Assembly: GCA_907164885.2 (NCBI GenBank)
Contig: OU015496.1
Span: forward strand, 189,805,551-189,869,550
Length of the DNA stretch: 64,000 bases
Origin: Dolomedes plantarius
Taxonomy: Eukaryota > Arthropoda > Arachnida > Araneae > Dolomedidae
Direction: 5' to 3'
The notes under the pieces were generated by a model. The model worked only from the letters and a program-made list of their open reading frames with translations, did no database searches and had not been told where the DNA came from. How positions within the stretch are numbered: position 1 is the first letter of the stretch; the number at the start of each line of letters is the position of its first letter. This document shows, piece after piece, positions 20,901-33,418 of this stretch. Both the position numbers and the translations under genes were made by a program.

Positions 20901-22206
20901 AGGTATCCAGTTTTGGCGATGCTTCGCGTATTTTATTTTATGGACACAAGGTGTTGGCAATGTGTTGAGGCGCTGTTAAGGTTGTCTTTCTCCTCTCCCT
21001 TCTGCACGCCTTGGCGAGATTGGTTGTACGGCAACCCTTCTCTCCTTGCGTTGTCCAGGGCTGAAAAAAAAAGAGATGCGATGCAGAGATTCAGAATTGC
21101 TTGGTAGATAAAAACTTGCTCTAAGAGACCCTGAGCCGGGCTTTCGGTCCTTTTTGGTTTGGCCGTGGCTTGGTGAGGGGGATGTATTTTTTATTGTCGA
21201 ATAGTGAGTACGAGTGTATTCTATTGATCTGATATTTGTGTATATATACTTTAAAAAGGAAATTCCTTCAATACTATTATTTTATTTTTGATGATCTTCT
21301 AATAAGTGGTCGTGTAGACCTGAAGCTCTTTTCTATTATGTAGTATTACGTTTATTTGTTCCTGTTATAATTCAGTCGTCAAGAAATAATTCATATTTTT
21401 ATCAAGAGAATAAAAACTTATTTTTTCTACCAACAAGTCGTTTTTGAAGAAGTTTTCTTCCTCAGTATTTATTTTTATAAAGAGTAGTTGTGAGCAGCTT
21501 CCAAACCTGTGATAATTCAATCCTGCGGCACAATGATCTTCAACGTTTGTTTCCTCAGCAAATCTTGTACTTCCACTATGCAAAATCTTCCGATTCGCTA
21601 CATGTAATGTACCATCGCTAATATTTTTCTTGAAGAACCATTTACGGCTACAGTTGAATGAAGATTTTTTCTCTGTAAGAGACGGACTTGCGTCTTAAAT
21701 GCTCCGGCCTGCCTTGACGAACTGTCATTTCTACATCTTAAACGATAGACAAATCTTCATTCTTTTATAGAACTTTCGTGCTGTGAACATTTCTGGTGTA
21801 CTTCATCTTTCACTCAACAGAACAAAGGTCCTTCGAGCTAAAAACATTTGACTCTACCAAAATAGTGACCATACACAATAGTGACCGTATACAATTAGTG
21901 ATTGTACCCAAAAAGTACAACTGTACAGAAATTCACTTCAATAGTACAGAAATGGTTCCGTCGTCAAAACATTTCATTGTACAGAAATGGTGCCGCCATT
22001 CACCTGTACAGTCTGAAAGCAGGCATCAACTGTACAACGGTCTGCAATAATTGCAATGGGGTATGTCAGAATGGCATTAGCCCTGTTGATGATGACGATC
22101 GAAGGAAAGAAGTTGGTGAATGGGCCGATGCTAGCGGATCCATAGACGATCTATACATGCCTGACGAAGGGGAGAATCCAATACCGAAAAAAGCACGCAA
22201 ATCCTG
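17918..22206 (+). pseudogene. Transposase-like protein of the long-TIR element, broken
   Basis: Segments in several frames form one protein. N-terminal Cys/His motif (CFIC near 17935, HSLCRRNY near 18075); middle segments at 18250-18608 and 18626-19117; a core at 19261-20222 with CILTFDQPLYIKARE, a probable catalytic Asp region, then RLGEFHLLMSFLGCIGYIMAGSGL and a HAYARAVRAHLL helix; and a Cys-rich tail, VFCNCKTDCGVRFGC (20245-20290) then CTTVCNNCNGVC after a 1.7-kb insertion, ending KKARKS (22206). A G run at 19268 lies inside it. A GTAAGT near 18180 could be an intron donor, but the phases do not fit. I recognise the family as a recurrent animal TE protein, probably Academ-type; the name is inferred. 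Confidence 0.7.
20294..22010. mobile_element. 1.7-kb LTR-like insertion with 5-bp TSD
   Basis: It interrupts the transposase Cys-rich tail exactly. GTCTG flanks both sides (20289-20293, 22011-22015), and removing one copy plus the insert restores the reading frame. It starts TGTAACGAGG and ends CCTGTACA, the TG...CA of an LTR. Near 20810-20860 it has ATTGG/CCAAT boxes and TTAAAAGG, which look promoter-like, and AATAAA near 21409. No coding was found. Probably a solo LTR, but 1717 bp is long; an unusual non-autonomous element is possible. Confidence 0.75.
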
Positions 22207-22998
22207 AAGTAGGTAAGCTTTAAGAATTATTCGCAATAGAAATCTGATAGTGAATACCCCCAATTTTACTACATTCATTTAAAAAATTAATAATGATTAA
22301 TTATCTACCTAGCTAAAAACATTAAAGTCTATTTTCTTGTGTTTAAAGAATGCCGAAATGTGGGAGAGGTTAGAAATTCAAAGAAGAGCGCCTGCAACGA
22401 GACTTTAAAGCTACCTCCATTATCAACGCGCATTTTATAGTCAATATCTTCGTTCCTGTTAGGTTTACGACAAAAATGTATAAAATCATTTTTGTACATA
22501 ATTTAATTCTTTTTTAATTTTTGAAATAAACTTTTTTTACGTAAAGTTAATATTTCCCTAGTTATTTGAAAAAATACAAAAAACCTTCCCATTTGGTGTA
22601 AAACTAATTTGGCTAATTATGGTAAGCACATGCGCTGGTATTTCCCCCCACCGCGATGGGAAACCGCGCTTACGCGTCCCAGGTGTGATAGTGCGCTCTT
22701 TTCAAAGTCAATTATCTTTGTTCCTGTTAGACATATAAAAAAATGTTATGAATGATTTTTGTTCATAATTTAATGCTCTTTAATTTTTTCATTTAATTAT
22801 TTTTTATAAAATCAATTTTTTTAAAGTTATTTCCAAAAAACAAAAAAAGTGTACACATTTTCCAAGATGGCGGCGAAAGCTCAAGTCTGATCGGTGGGGA
22901 CTTTTAGTATGTTCATTAGCATGCCTAAACAAACATCTCCACCAATTTTCAAAACTTTCATATTTTTTTTAGCCATAAAACCTATTTTGACTGGGCTA

Positions 22999-24683
<1,685 letters not shown>

Positions 24684-24745
24684 TATATATATACTTTTTA
24701 TTAAAAAAGAAAGCAAGAATCCCTAGCTCCTGGCCAAGAGCGGTT

Positions 24746-25017
24746 GGGGTAGCTTGTTTCAGACTCCTTACAAGCCATGATTACTTGCAGAGACACCTAT
24801 AGTATAGACTCGGAGTGACTGACACGGATGTGTGCCCGCTGTGTGATCAAGGCGCACCTATGACTGGACTGCACCCCAACGATTGCCCTACTATTATTAA
24901 TAACTTTAATTATTTTTATACAAGAGACAGTGGTTTAAATTTTACTGACTATTTTATTCGTTCTTTTTTGTATTGGGCTGCTCGTCGACTTATGACCGAG
25001 AGGTCGGAGACGGGCAT
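24746..25017 (+). pseudogene. Non-LTR retrotransposon ORF2 C-terminal fragment
   Basis: One frame reads RLLTSHDYLQRHL, a stop, then CPLCDQGAPMTGLH and YWAARRLMTER. This matches the C-terminal end of arthropod Jockey/I-type LINE polyproteins: a C-x2-C...H...C segment after the reverse transcriptase/RNase H. It ends in a short TA/CA-rich tail. It is 5'-truncated, as LINE copies usually are. The clade cannot be fixed from this fragment. Confidence 0.65.
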
Positions 25018-25044
25018 AGGATATATATATATATATACACACAA

Positions 25045-25200
25045 TAGTGGAATCTCGATTGATCGTTCTCCGAATCATCGTTTTACCGTATGTATCGCTT
25101 CTTTCACCCAGTCCCGACTATCATATTGCTTTGTTATGTTCCCGCGTTTATCATTCAGTTGAGTCGGTCCCTTGAAAAACGATAGATTGAGATTCCACTG
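25045..25200. mobile_element. Pogo/Tigger-like MITE, about 156 bp
   Basis: Ends are inverted repeats, left TAGTGGAATCTCGATTGATC and right reverse complement CAGTGGAATCTCAATCTATC, resembling the CAGTGGAACCTCGATTA type of pogo/Tigger ends. TA-rich DNA lies on both sides. No coding capacity. Confidence 0.7.

Positions 25201-25203
<3 letters not shown>

Positions 25204-25266
<63 letters not shown>
25204..25266. repeat. (TA)n microsatellite
   Basis: About 60 bp of AT dinucleotides between the MITE and the DD41D element. Open frames across it translate as repeated Tyr-Ile and are not genes. Confidence 0.97.
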
Positions 25267-25269
<3 letters not shown>

Positions 25270-27330
25270 TATGCCCACGAAAGTCCCTTTCCACCCTCTT
25301 AACTTCGGAACGGCTATATTCGTAAAAGTGGTGTCTAGGTATAGTAAAGTAGCCATGCGCTACTGAATGAAACCACCTACCGCGCCACCTGGTAAAAAAC
25401 TGCGGAGTTCCTATCTCGAAAACGGAACGAGATAGGGGAAAAATGTGATTTACACAGTTGTAGAAAATCATCGATTTAATACGAAAAGATACCTTGTGGA
25501 CATTAATGCAAAGAATAGAACGGTTAAAACGCGCATTTGTTTTTTCGTGATTTCCTACACTGTGACGTCACGAAACTTGAACGAAAGGAGAAATGATTAT
25601 CTTTCGGGCAAAACACGACACCGCAATGTGCACAGTGGTATATCGCTTTTGATCCCCAATCAAAAGGACAGCGGTTCATACTCCGAGGGTTTCATCCTTG
25701 TACTGATTGTCTTTATAAACAGAGTAAGACAATGCGTAGATCGTGTAAAATAATGTCGCATCAACTCAAAGCAACTTGCGCTTGGTGTTCGAAATTTTTG
25801 CAGTATGCAAATACGTAAGAAACGTCACGCCTGTTCACCTGAGACAGCTATAAAAGAGACATCTTCTCGGGGTTGTAGTATGTTGATGCTCGTGATCATG
25901 GCCGAGTATTCCAAAGCTGAGTATTGTGTGATGGTTTTACTGTACGGTGAATGTGGACGCAAGGCACGATCAGCAGCAAGGTTGTACCGGCAACGTTTCC
26001 CTGAAGGCCCGCATCCTTCTCATCATACCATCCTAACTGTTGTAAAACGTTTAAGGGAGACAGGCTGCATTACTAGTCGACCTCGATCTGGCAGACCAGC
26101 TAAGGTAGGACGGCAAGTTCAATCGGATGAGGTATTAGCATACGCCCTTCCATATCCGAAATGCAGCACAAGAGAGATCAGCCAACACTGTGGCCTCTCC
26201 AAAAGGCAGGTTTGGAAAATCCTAAGAGAATTAGGCGCTCATCCATGCCGACCAACGCCTCAACAGGTTTTAGTGGACGGGGATGCCGAGCGACGTCATG
26301 CATGGTGCAACTTCGTCATGAATCAGATACAGATCCAGCCAACATTCTTGGCAGATATAGTGTGGACGGATGAGGCATGCTTTTCATGGAATGGCGTGTA
26401 CAATACGCAAAGCACCCATTACTGGGAGCTGGAAAATCCTAGATGTTTTACCGACGTTCGACATCAAATGCGGTATGCTATTAACGTTTGGTGTGCAATT
26501 TACATTAACAAGCTGATCGGCTCAATATTTTACAATGGCACGTTAACAGGTGCGATATTTGCAATTGCTACAGAACGTAATACCCGATTTTGTGGAGAAC
26601 CTGCCGTTGTTTAATCTTAGGAATGTATGGTTTCAACATGACGGCGCGCCTGCTCATAAGACATCTCCAGTGAAGCAGTACCTCGTCAAGGAATTCGGGA
26701 ACAAAATAATTGGGTATGGCGGTTTCGAAGAGTGGCCTCCACGTTCGCCTGATATGACTCCATTGGACTTTTTCCTGTGGGGATACCCGAAACAGCAGGT
26801 GTATGCGACCCCTCCACAAACATTGCAGGACCTTAAACGACGTATTACGGACGCTTGTGCCAACGTGTCACGCTCTATGCTCCAACGAATGCAACGTGAC
26901 ATTCAAACGAGGATCCAAATGTGTATTGCAGCTGACGGTGAGAAGTTTGAACATCTCAAAAAAAGGTATATTGTTAAAAATTAGTTGTTTTTTTTCTTTC
27001 TCAGAACCTTTTGTCACGTCACAGTGTAGGAAATCACGAAAAAAACAAATGCGCGTTTTAACCGTTGTAGTCTTCTCATTAATATCCGCAAGGTATCTTT
27101 TCGTACTAAATAGATGATTTTCTACAACTTTGAAAATCACTTTTTTTCCCTATCTCGTTACGTTTTCGAGATAGGAATGCTAATTCCGCAGTTTTCCACC
27201 AGGTGGCGCGGTAGGTGGTTTCATTCAGTAGCGCATGGCTACTTTACTATACCTAGACACCACTTTTATGAATATAGCAGCAGCCGTTCCTAGGTTAAGA
27301 GGGTGGGAAGGGACTTTAGTGGGCAGACTG
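25267..27330 (+). mobile_element. DD41D mariner-like element with about 320-bp TIRs
   Basis: A 2064-bp element flanked by TA. Left 25267-25590 and right 27008-27330 are inverted copies (CAGTATGCCCACGAAAGTCC and CAGTCTGCCCACTAAAGTCC), with small indels. Such long TIRs are unusual for Tc1/mariner. It inserted into the (TA)n tract that interrupts the family R / hAT junction. Confidence 0.93.
25898..26984 (+). pseudogene. DD41D mariner-like transposase, one frameshift
   Basis: Starts MAEYSKAEYCVMVLLYGE at 25898. N-terminal helix-turn-helix DNA-binding regions (about residues 1-130, with ETGCITSRPRSGRPA); catalytic motifs IVWTDEACFSWNG, NVWFQHDGAPAHK and SPDMTPLDFFLWG. There are 41 residues between the second and third Asp, so it is DD41D, as in the rosa-type group. 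A single-base loss near 26550 shifts the frame (26550-26984 continues to the stop). Otherwise it is well preserved, so it was active fairly recently. Confidence 0.92.
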
Positions 27331-27332
27331 TA

Positions 27333-27476
27333 TTTAGGTACGGAAAGAAGGAAAGAGGAGAGAACACATAGATTAGTAGATCTCAACTTCTCGTGGTCGA
27401 GAGCACATCGAAGTTTTCAGACAGCATGGTGCACACAACCAATAGTTTTTGTATCACTATTGATCATTATTTACAT
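27333..27476. repeat. hAT element end, copy 1 (left of P1)
   Basis: Colinear with 33421-33563: GGTACGGAAAGAAGGAAAGA, then a hAT-type terminus (TAGTAGATCTCAACTT here, CAGTAGTTCTCAACTT at 33461). The copy is interrupted by the P-type element and resumes at 30466. Confidence 0.85.
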
Positions 27477-27745
27477 CATGAAGCTACAGAAGGAGGGGAA
27501 GCTCAGTGTTAAAAATGTGTCTCCGATTTGGTCGCCACCACTAGATGGCGCGCGCGCCTGTACTGTTGCCGCTATAACACGGAAACCATACGCTTTAATA
27601 TGGATTTTTCGTATTTTTCAAAACAAATGTTTTTTTTAAGTGCATTTTTAATATGAATTTATTTATTGAACTTAACAATTGTTTATCTTCATTCAAAATG
27701 TTTATTTCAACTGCCTTTTTTGCTAAACTTCATTAAAATTCTTAA

Positions 27746-28446
27746 GGGGGAGATCACCTTTGCATGCACAAAAATAACATTGATTTTACTACCAAGCTTA
27801 ATGTGTTGTCAAACAGTTAATTTGTAATTAATTTAAACCAATTTTTAAAAGTGAATTGTACAAAGTTTTATCTATTAGAAAAAAAAAACAGAATTGTTGG
27901 GATATTAGAAATTATTTTAAGAAAAAATTTTTTTATGAATAGTAAATCTTAGATCAATGCAATGTGCAGATTTTTTTATATTAAATTATTTGTATATATA
28001 TTATCCATAGGTTATAATTTAATCTACACCTAAAAGAGTTACCATATTTCATATAAAAATATTTTTTCACTAAAATGTATTGTAATGTACAAGAAAATAT
28101 AAATTTTTTTTAAAAATTTTCTGCGAAAAAATACCTAAATTTAGGTAGAAATTGTAGAAACATGCAAGATATACATGTATACAAAAATTTTTAGCAATTT
28201 GTGATGATTAGTTTTGAAGAAATAGAGCGCAAAACTTTCAAAAAATAGTTTTTAGAAAAAAGCAATTTAAAGTTTAAATTTTCTATAAATTACTTTACTA
28301 TTAGCTTTATACATTTGGCCATAAAATTGGTTCTAATTGTAGTATCGACTTCAATTTTTTTCATAAGATTCCTTATATTCCATTCTTCAAAATTAAATCA
28401 TAATAAAAAATTGAGTTTTATGAAGGGTTTAAGGTGATCTCCCTCC
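27746..28446. mobile_element. Passenger MITE K1 (TTAA target) in P1
   Basis: 701 bp flanked by TTAA (27742-27745, 28447-28450). Inverted ends: left AGGGGGAGATCACCTT, right reversed GGAGGGAGATCACCTT. No coding. TTAA targets are used by piggyBac and Kolobok; the family is not decided. The same element sits in P2 at 46823-47546. Confidence 0.85.
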
Positions 28447-28450
28447 TTAA

Positions 28451-29212
28451 AAGGGCAGTGGTCACTCTTACGTACCTTTAAAAGTATCATTTTTAGACTT
28501 ATGCTGAATTGAATGGACTACTCATGATTTTTGATTGATTTACATGAAATTTTTTGAGTAACTGCCTATAATACTGTTTATTATATATGCAATATTTCAA
28601 GGTAATTAATAAAAAAAATTATTTTTTATGCATAAAATGTGAATATTTTTTTTTAAATCGAGCATTTTGCAGTCAACTACTGTGCGCATTCTATCAAAAT
28701 AAATTATTACGGTACATTAATAATTGCTGACTATATGTGATTACAACACTTTAGACAACAAAATCCACCACAATTTTTTAACCTTAATATATTTTAATTT
28801 TTTTAAAGAATTTTTTTATAAGCTTTTACTCAGTCATTTTTGAAATTTCTAATTAAAAATAGCACGTGCTAAAATGTTTTAATATATTTTAGAATAATGT
28901 TGCTGGATATTGTTGCCTCAAGTATTGTAATCACATATAGTAAAAAATTATTAATGTACCTTAATAATTTATTTTGACAGAATGCGCACAGTAGTTGACT
29001 GCAAAATGCTCGATTTTAAAAAAAAATCACTTTTTATGCATAAAAAGTCATTTTTAATAATTACCTTGAAAAATTGCATCTATAATAAACAATATTATAG
29101 GCAGTTACTCAAAAAATTTCATATAATCAAGCTTAAATCATGAGTAGTGCATATAATCGAACATAGGTCTAAAAATGATACTTTTAAAGGTACGTAAAAG
29201 TGACCACTCCCC
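28451..29212. mobile_element. Passenger MITE K2 (TTAA target) in P1
   Basis: 762 bp, ends AAGGGCAGTGGTCACTCTTA and, reversed, AAGGGGAGTGGTCACTTTTA. It shares the TTAA with K1 on the left; the right flank is TTAT, one base changed. The two halves are near-complete inverted copies (foldback). Copies in P2, P6 and P7. Confidence 0.85.
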
Positions 29213-29732
29213 TTATGGGAAATGAGTACATAATGAACCATTATTTTCTAGAGCGAGCTAGTTACACAACGTATGGGTTTTATTGTACTCACAGTAAAAA
29301 GATCTGAAAATATTAATTTTTTTTTAATTATACACAACAGATTTTGCATAAGCATTTATAGTGACAACATTTTTTATCATACAATGAACACTTATTTACT
29401 TATCAAAACTAACTTAACAGTAATTAAATTCTATATTAAGGTTTCAGCATATTCACCAGTTTTATGAAGTTTTCATAGTGGAAATATTTTATTCCTGTGA
29501 ACAATTTAAAAAGTAATGATGGCTTTAGCTCAGACGTGTATCTTAATTTGTCATAACCACAAAATATGTTGAATATAAGAAAAGTATTTCAGAATTATAA
29601 AGAATTGAAACTAACAACATACACTATTATTACATTATTATAAAATAAAAAATTAATGCTTGATATGCAATTTACTATAGATAAATTTGAACAAAAAATT
29701 ATACATGACAGGTTTTACAGATATTTATATCA

Positions 29733-30270
29733 TTATTTATTGATATTCAGTTCAAAAGTAATATAAAATAAAAGCTTAAATTTAATAATAAATGTGATTT
29801 TTAATTTTGACTGTATTCTTAATTTTTTAACTTTAGCACAGAGTTGAGAATTTTTATTTTCTTGTTTGCATATAAAATGCATGAACGGAATTAGAAAAAA
29901 TTTGACAACATTTGGAATTAAATTAATGTTATGTTGCTCATTGCAACCTATTTCTGGCATAAGAGGACCAGTATAAATTTCTTTTATCACTTAAAATATT
30001 AATTTATTATTTAGTTTATTAAAATTTAGAGTTTTGATTATTGCAATTTTTAGAATATTAATTACTTTTAAAAACAATTCTGAAGGGTATAATAAAGAAC
30101 CTTTACTTTTAAAAAAAATTAATTTATTTTGATCAGTATTGCTGTTTATAATGGTAAGTTTTGAATGCATTGGTCACATTTAGAAAATCTGCTGATCCTC
30201 CTAACAACATAACCAGCAACATAATTTATAATGAAATCTGGCCACTGGAACAACCAGGTGAAAAATATGT
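29733..30270 (-). pseudogene. P-type transposase remnant of P1
   Basis: On the minus strand a short THAP-start remnant (MPTYFSPGCS near 30268) runs directly into the C-terminal part of a P transposase, with IKEIYTGPLMPEIGCNEQHN and NLIPNVVKFFLIPFMHFI at 29990-29733. Most of the THAP domain and the whole catalytic core are deleted. Stops interrupt the middle. Comparable to the better preserved copy at 48894-49320. Confidence 0.75.
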
Positions 30271-30465
30271 TGGCATATCTGTGCACAGAATAAATTTAAA
30301 AATTTGTAAAACAATTTTCTAAAACACGTGTCCATATAACTCAATGAAAAATGCGAACCAGTAGAACATGTCGCGCCATCTGCCGGTGAGCGACCATAAT
30401 TGGTCGATTTTTCGAGGAATTCCCCATTGAAGCTTACGTTCCTACTGTAGCTTCATGATTTACAT

Positions 30466-30717
30466 AATAGAAATATTATTTATTCAACAGTACGTTGCCA
30501 ACCTTCTAATATTATTACAATGATTATGTTTTGAAAAATAATTTTAAAAAAAAGAAGAAACATAAATAATATTTTGATTATTTTATTTCATAATAAAAAA
30601 ATAAGTAATATAAATGGGTTTATTACTTATAAATACTTTATTTAAAATTTAATGAGATTTTTTGACTCTGAACTGAATTAGGTAATTTTTCGTAATTGGG
30701 AATATGAGATGATATTC
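30466..30717 (-). pseudogene. hAT transposase 3' end, copy 1 (right of P1)
   Basis: Continuation of the unit at 27333, colinear with 33567-33848. On the minus strand it keeps the last codons, CLRTGISSHIPNYE, of the hAT protein seen at 33767-34039. Homology stops at about 30717. Confidence 0.8.
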
Positions 30718-30769
30718 CCGTTCTTAAGCAATCGTCCAGAGCGGAAGCGACCCTCCTCTCCCCCTCCCC

Positions 30770-31105
30770 CAAGAATCCAATACAACACCAAGTTTTATCT
30801 TGGAAAAACCAACATTCATTCCTAGTGCCTTTTGTACTTCTCTTATTGTATGCATTGTTCCTGTAATAAATTCATAAACTGCTGTTGTTACATAGAGTTT
30901 TACACGTTGTTTATTAACAAATATTTCTTTAGGGCACTTTGCTCAAATCAAAATGTGCAAACTCTTATTAGCATTTTGAATTCCACAATGCACACATCTT
31001 TCCCGAAGTTCACTAAATGCAAGCCGTTCATATACTAGTGGAACTTTTGGAAGAAATATTTTATTTATTTGGGTCCCTACTCTTAATTTGTGACTGCCTG
31101 GGTTA
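30770..31105 (-). pseudogene. Mutator-like transposase-domain fragment
   Basis: A minus-strand frame reads LVYERLAFSELRERCVHCG, then QNANKSLHILI, a stop, then AKCPKEIFVNKQRV and a helical tail. It resembles the C-terminal end of the Mutator-like transposase domain found in many arthropod TE proteins (pattern S..LL.RC..G.TQN.NES......CPK..F). The stop sits where that family has Trp, consistent with a TGG-to-TGA change. No start and no other domain, so it is a fragment. Confidence 0.55.
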
Positions 31106-31109
31106 TCAC

Positions 31110-32608
31110 CTGGGTTATTTGAAATTCAAGGAGGAAATGTCAGAATAAAAGGAAAGTAAACACTGAAGTGGGCGTTGCATTTAAAGTGCTGTCGAGATAA
31201 TGAAACGTATTTTTGATACACTTACAATCGTCAGATCATCTCAAAACTTTGTACCAATATACTAGAGGTGTCAAAGTATATTTTTTACAAAAAAAAAATT
31301 GAAAAATCGATATTTTCATCAATATAAGGGTACCAAGTCCCCTTAAAAGAGGTTTTATATATTTGTTGTCTATGTATGCTATTATAGGGTGCCATAGGTG
31401 TATATTCCTCTTCATTAATTAAAAAGAGTTTAATCTATATAAAGTTTTTGTCATGTACCTAAATTAAGTTTGTATATTCTCAAAGTTAAAATTTTTGTAA
31501 ATACAATTTAAATATATTTTAATTAAATCAAAAGAAAATGTTGCTATACAAGCAATATTTAAGTGCTAAGATGTAGTTTGCACAGAATGCTGTCTGATAT
31601 ATGAAATACATAATCTTGGCAAAATGTGCCAGTCCGAAGTATATAATTTTATTAATTAGGTTTTGATCACATATGAATCTTTTTAATCCTTCGGAAAACG
31701 ATACATGCCAACATCAGATACTTTGAAAAACCTGAATGTCCACCCATAAGCTATGCAACTCACTACCATAATGATAATTTAAATCAATAAGCGGTTTCAC
31801 AAAGATATGTAAATGTTTAATTAGAGCTTTGCTAACATGTGCACGATGCAAAATGCCGAGCGTTTTGCCTACCAGGGGACGGTGCTTAAGTATGACGTCG
31901 CATCATGACGTTCCCAGCAGAAAGCCTTTTTTGTCTATCGTTCACCAAAGTTATATTTAACGTACGGATTCTAAGTTAGAGAGCGTAGGCCTAGAAATGC
32001 AGTTAACCCAACCCACCCTGTTGGTTGGTTCCGTTTGACCCGTGCATGAACCAGGCACCAATACAATCTGTTGTTCACTTTTCATTAAACGTTCCTTACC
32101 CTATCACTTAATTATTTTACTTCGGCTATTTTCAACTTCAATGTAAACAGACTAAAATAAATGTGAATACGAAATAACTGAAATACCTGTGATCTCCGCG
32201 CGTGGACGTGGAAAGCTGTAATATAGTAGGGCGTGGCCCAGTTGGCATTGCACTCCCCGTTCACAACTTGGTTGTCTCATTATTCAAGACGAGGCGGATA
32301 GACAGAAATTGAGAATGCTCCACAGAAGATTCTGATCAGAGTCTCTAGGCCATCTAATACAACCATCAAATCGTGGCAAAATCCAGAAACCCATCGAAAT
32401 TGATGATGTAGTCTCTGTTTCTAGCGGCACCACCATGACAAATGATTGGTCTTTGGCCATTGTGTCATTGAGATCTACCGACATTAACATGGAAAATTAA
32501 CGAGGCACCGGAGAGCAGAGTTCCATATCCTCGGCTTGAATAATATTTTGTGGTTATAATTCCAAAGAGAGATCTACCTATTTAAAGATAAACGTATTCG
32601 ATTTCCGG
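31110..32608. other. No gene recognised; CRE-like sites
   Basis: 1.5 kb without a convincing gene. Two CRE-like sites, TGACGTCG (31893-31900) and TGACGTT (31906-31912), lie in a locally GC-richer stretch (31,850-32,060) that could be promoter or CpG-type DNA. A 68-codon minus-strand frame at 32490-32284 has no recognisable domain and is not called. Confidence 0.4.
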
Positions 32609-32956
32609 AGCTGATAGTGAAACCTGATGAGATTTTTCGAACAAATTTCATTTATTGTTTGATCAATAAACGCTAATTTTTCAAACTCACAAATATCACA
32701 GTTTATTTTTTTATAAAAATATTAAACATGATGTTCTAAAAAAGGAACATTGACGTGTAAAAGGTTAATCAATTATTGAAGTATTTTAAAATTTCGGTGT
32801 GTCGAATGCTTTGTAAAGACCTTTTTGTCTTCCGTAAGGTTGATTTCTAAGAGTTGTGCTTGGACACTAAGCCTCAACCCCAGTACTTTATTCCAGTGTT
32901 TTGAGGAGGATGCTCTTTAAATAATTGATTAATATATGAACAACTCATTTGTCATG
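32609..32956. repeat. Repeat family R, copy B
   Basis: Starts near CTGATAGTGAAACCTGATGA and runs through TCAAACTCAC, AAACATGATGTTCT and GTACTTTATTCCAGTG to the ATTGATTAATA end. It is in direct orientation with copy C about 380 bp further on. Identity unknown; no coding. Confidence 0.85.
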
Positions 32957-32980
32957 TATTAATCAATTACTTAAAGAGCA
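32911..32980. repeat. 24-bp inverted repeat at the copy B end
   Basis: TGCTCTTTAAATAATTGATT at 32911 pairs with the segment ending TTAAAGAGCA at 32980; 23 of 24 bases match, around a 22-base loop. In the other copies only the left arm is present, so the right arm marks an inverted junction. Confidence 0.85.
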
Positions 32981-32988
32981 ACTCCAGG

Positions 32989-33418
32989 ATCTGATAGTGA
33001 CACCTGGTGAGATTTTTCATACTAATTTCAATTATTGTTTGGTCAATAATGACGGTTCAATTAATGTTTGATCAATAAGCGGAAATTTTTTCAAACTCAC
33101 AGATATCACAGTTTATGTTTTTTAAAATATTAAACATGATGTTCTGATGTTCCAATAAAGGAACATTGGCATGTAAAAGGTTAATCAATTATTGAAGTAT
33201 TTTAAAGTTCGGTGTGTCGGATGCTTTGTACAGACCTTTTTGCCTTTCATAAGGTTGATTTCTTAGAGTGCTTGGGCACGAAGCCTCACCCCCAGTACTT
33301 TATTCCATTGTTTTGAGGAGGATACTCTTTAAATAATTGATTAATACATGAACAACTCATTTCTTAATTTTAAATTTTTGAGTAAGTATTTAAGTTATCT
33401 ACTCTAAATAATATATAT
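32989..33418. repeat. Repeat family R, copy C (compact)
   Basis: Starts CTGATAGTGACACCTGGTGA and is colinear with copy A, but with no insertion at the ATT site (GGAACATTGGCATG at 33162-33175) and only a short TA run before the hAT end. It is the empty-site comparator for the 17-31 kb stack. Confidence 0.9.

Larger units (their letters stand above)
17091..22998. mobile_element. 5.9-kb DNA transposon with about 600-bp TIRs (Academ-like)
   Basis: The ends are inverted copies: left 17091-17697, right 22410-22998 reversed. They begin TACCCCAGTCAAAATAG and TAGCCCAGTCAAAATAG. ATT (17088-17090, 22999-23001) flanks both sides, and the uninterrupted family R copies show a single ATT at this point, so a 3-bp TSD is supported. 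A subterminal stretch (17365-17510) is repeated at 17725-17870. The interior encodes one broken protein. Three-bp duplications, long TIRs and the protein type suggest the Academ superfamily, from memory of its features; this is not proven. Confidence 0.85.
27477..30457 (-). mobile_element. P-superfamily element P1 with 8-bp TSD
   Basis: A 2981-bp element with ATTTACAT on both sides (27469-27476, 30458-30465); the 33.56-kb paralogue shows the uninterrupted site. Ends are CATGAAGCTACAGAAGG and, reversed, CATGAAGCTACAGTAGG. The right end is the 5' (THAP) end, so the gene runs on the minus strand. CATGA-type ends, 8-bp duplication and THAP/P-type coding identify the P superfamily. It carries the passenger MITEs K1 (27746-28446) and K2 (28451-29212) in its left half. 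Confidence 0.92.

Noticed and set aside
32284..32490. 68-codon minus-strand frame
   Set aside because: No recognised motif, no convincing start context and no supporting neighbour.
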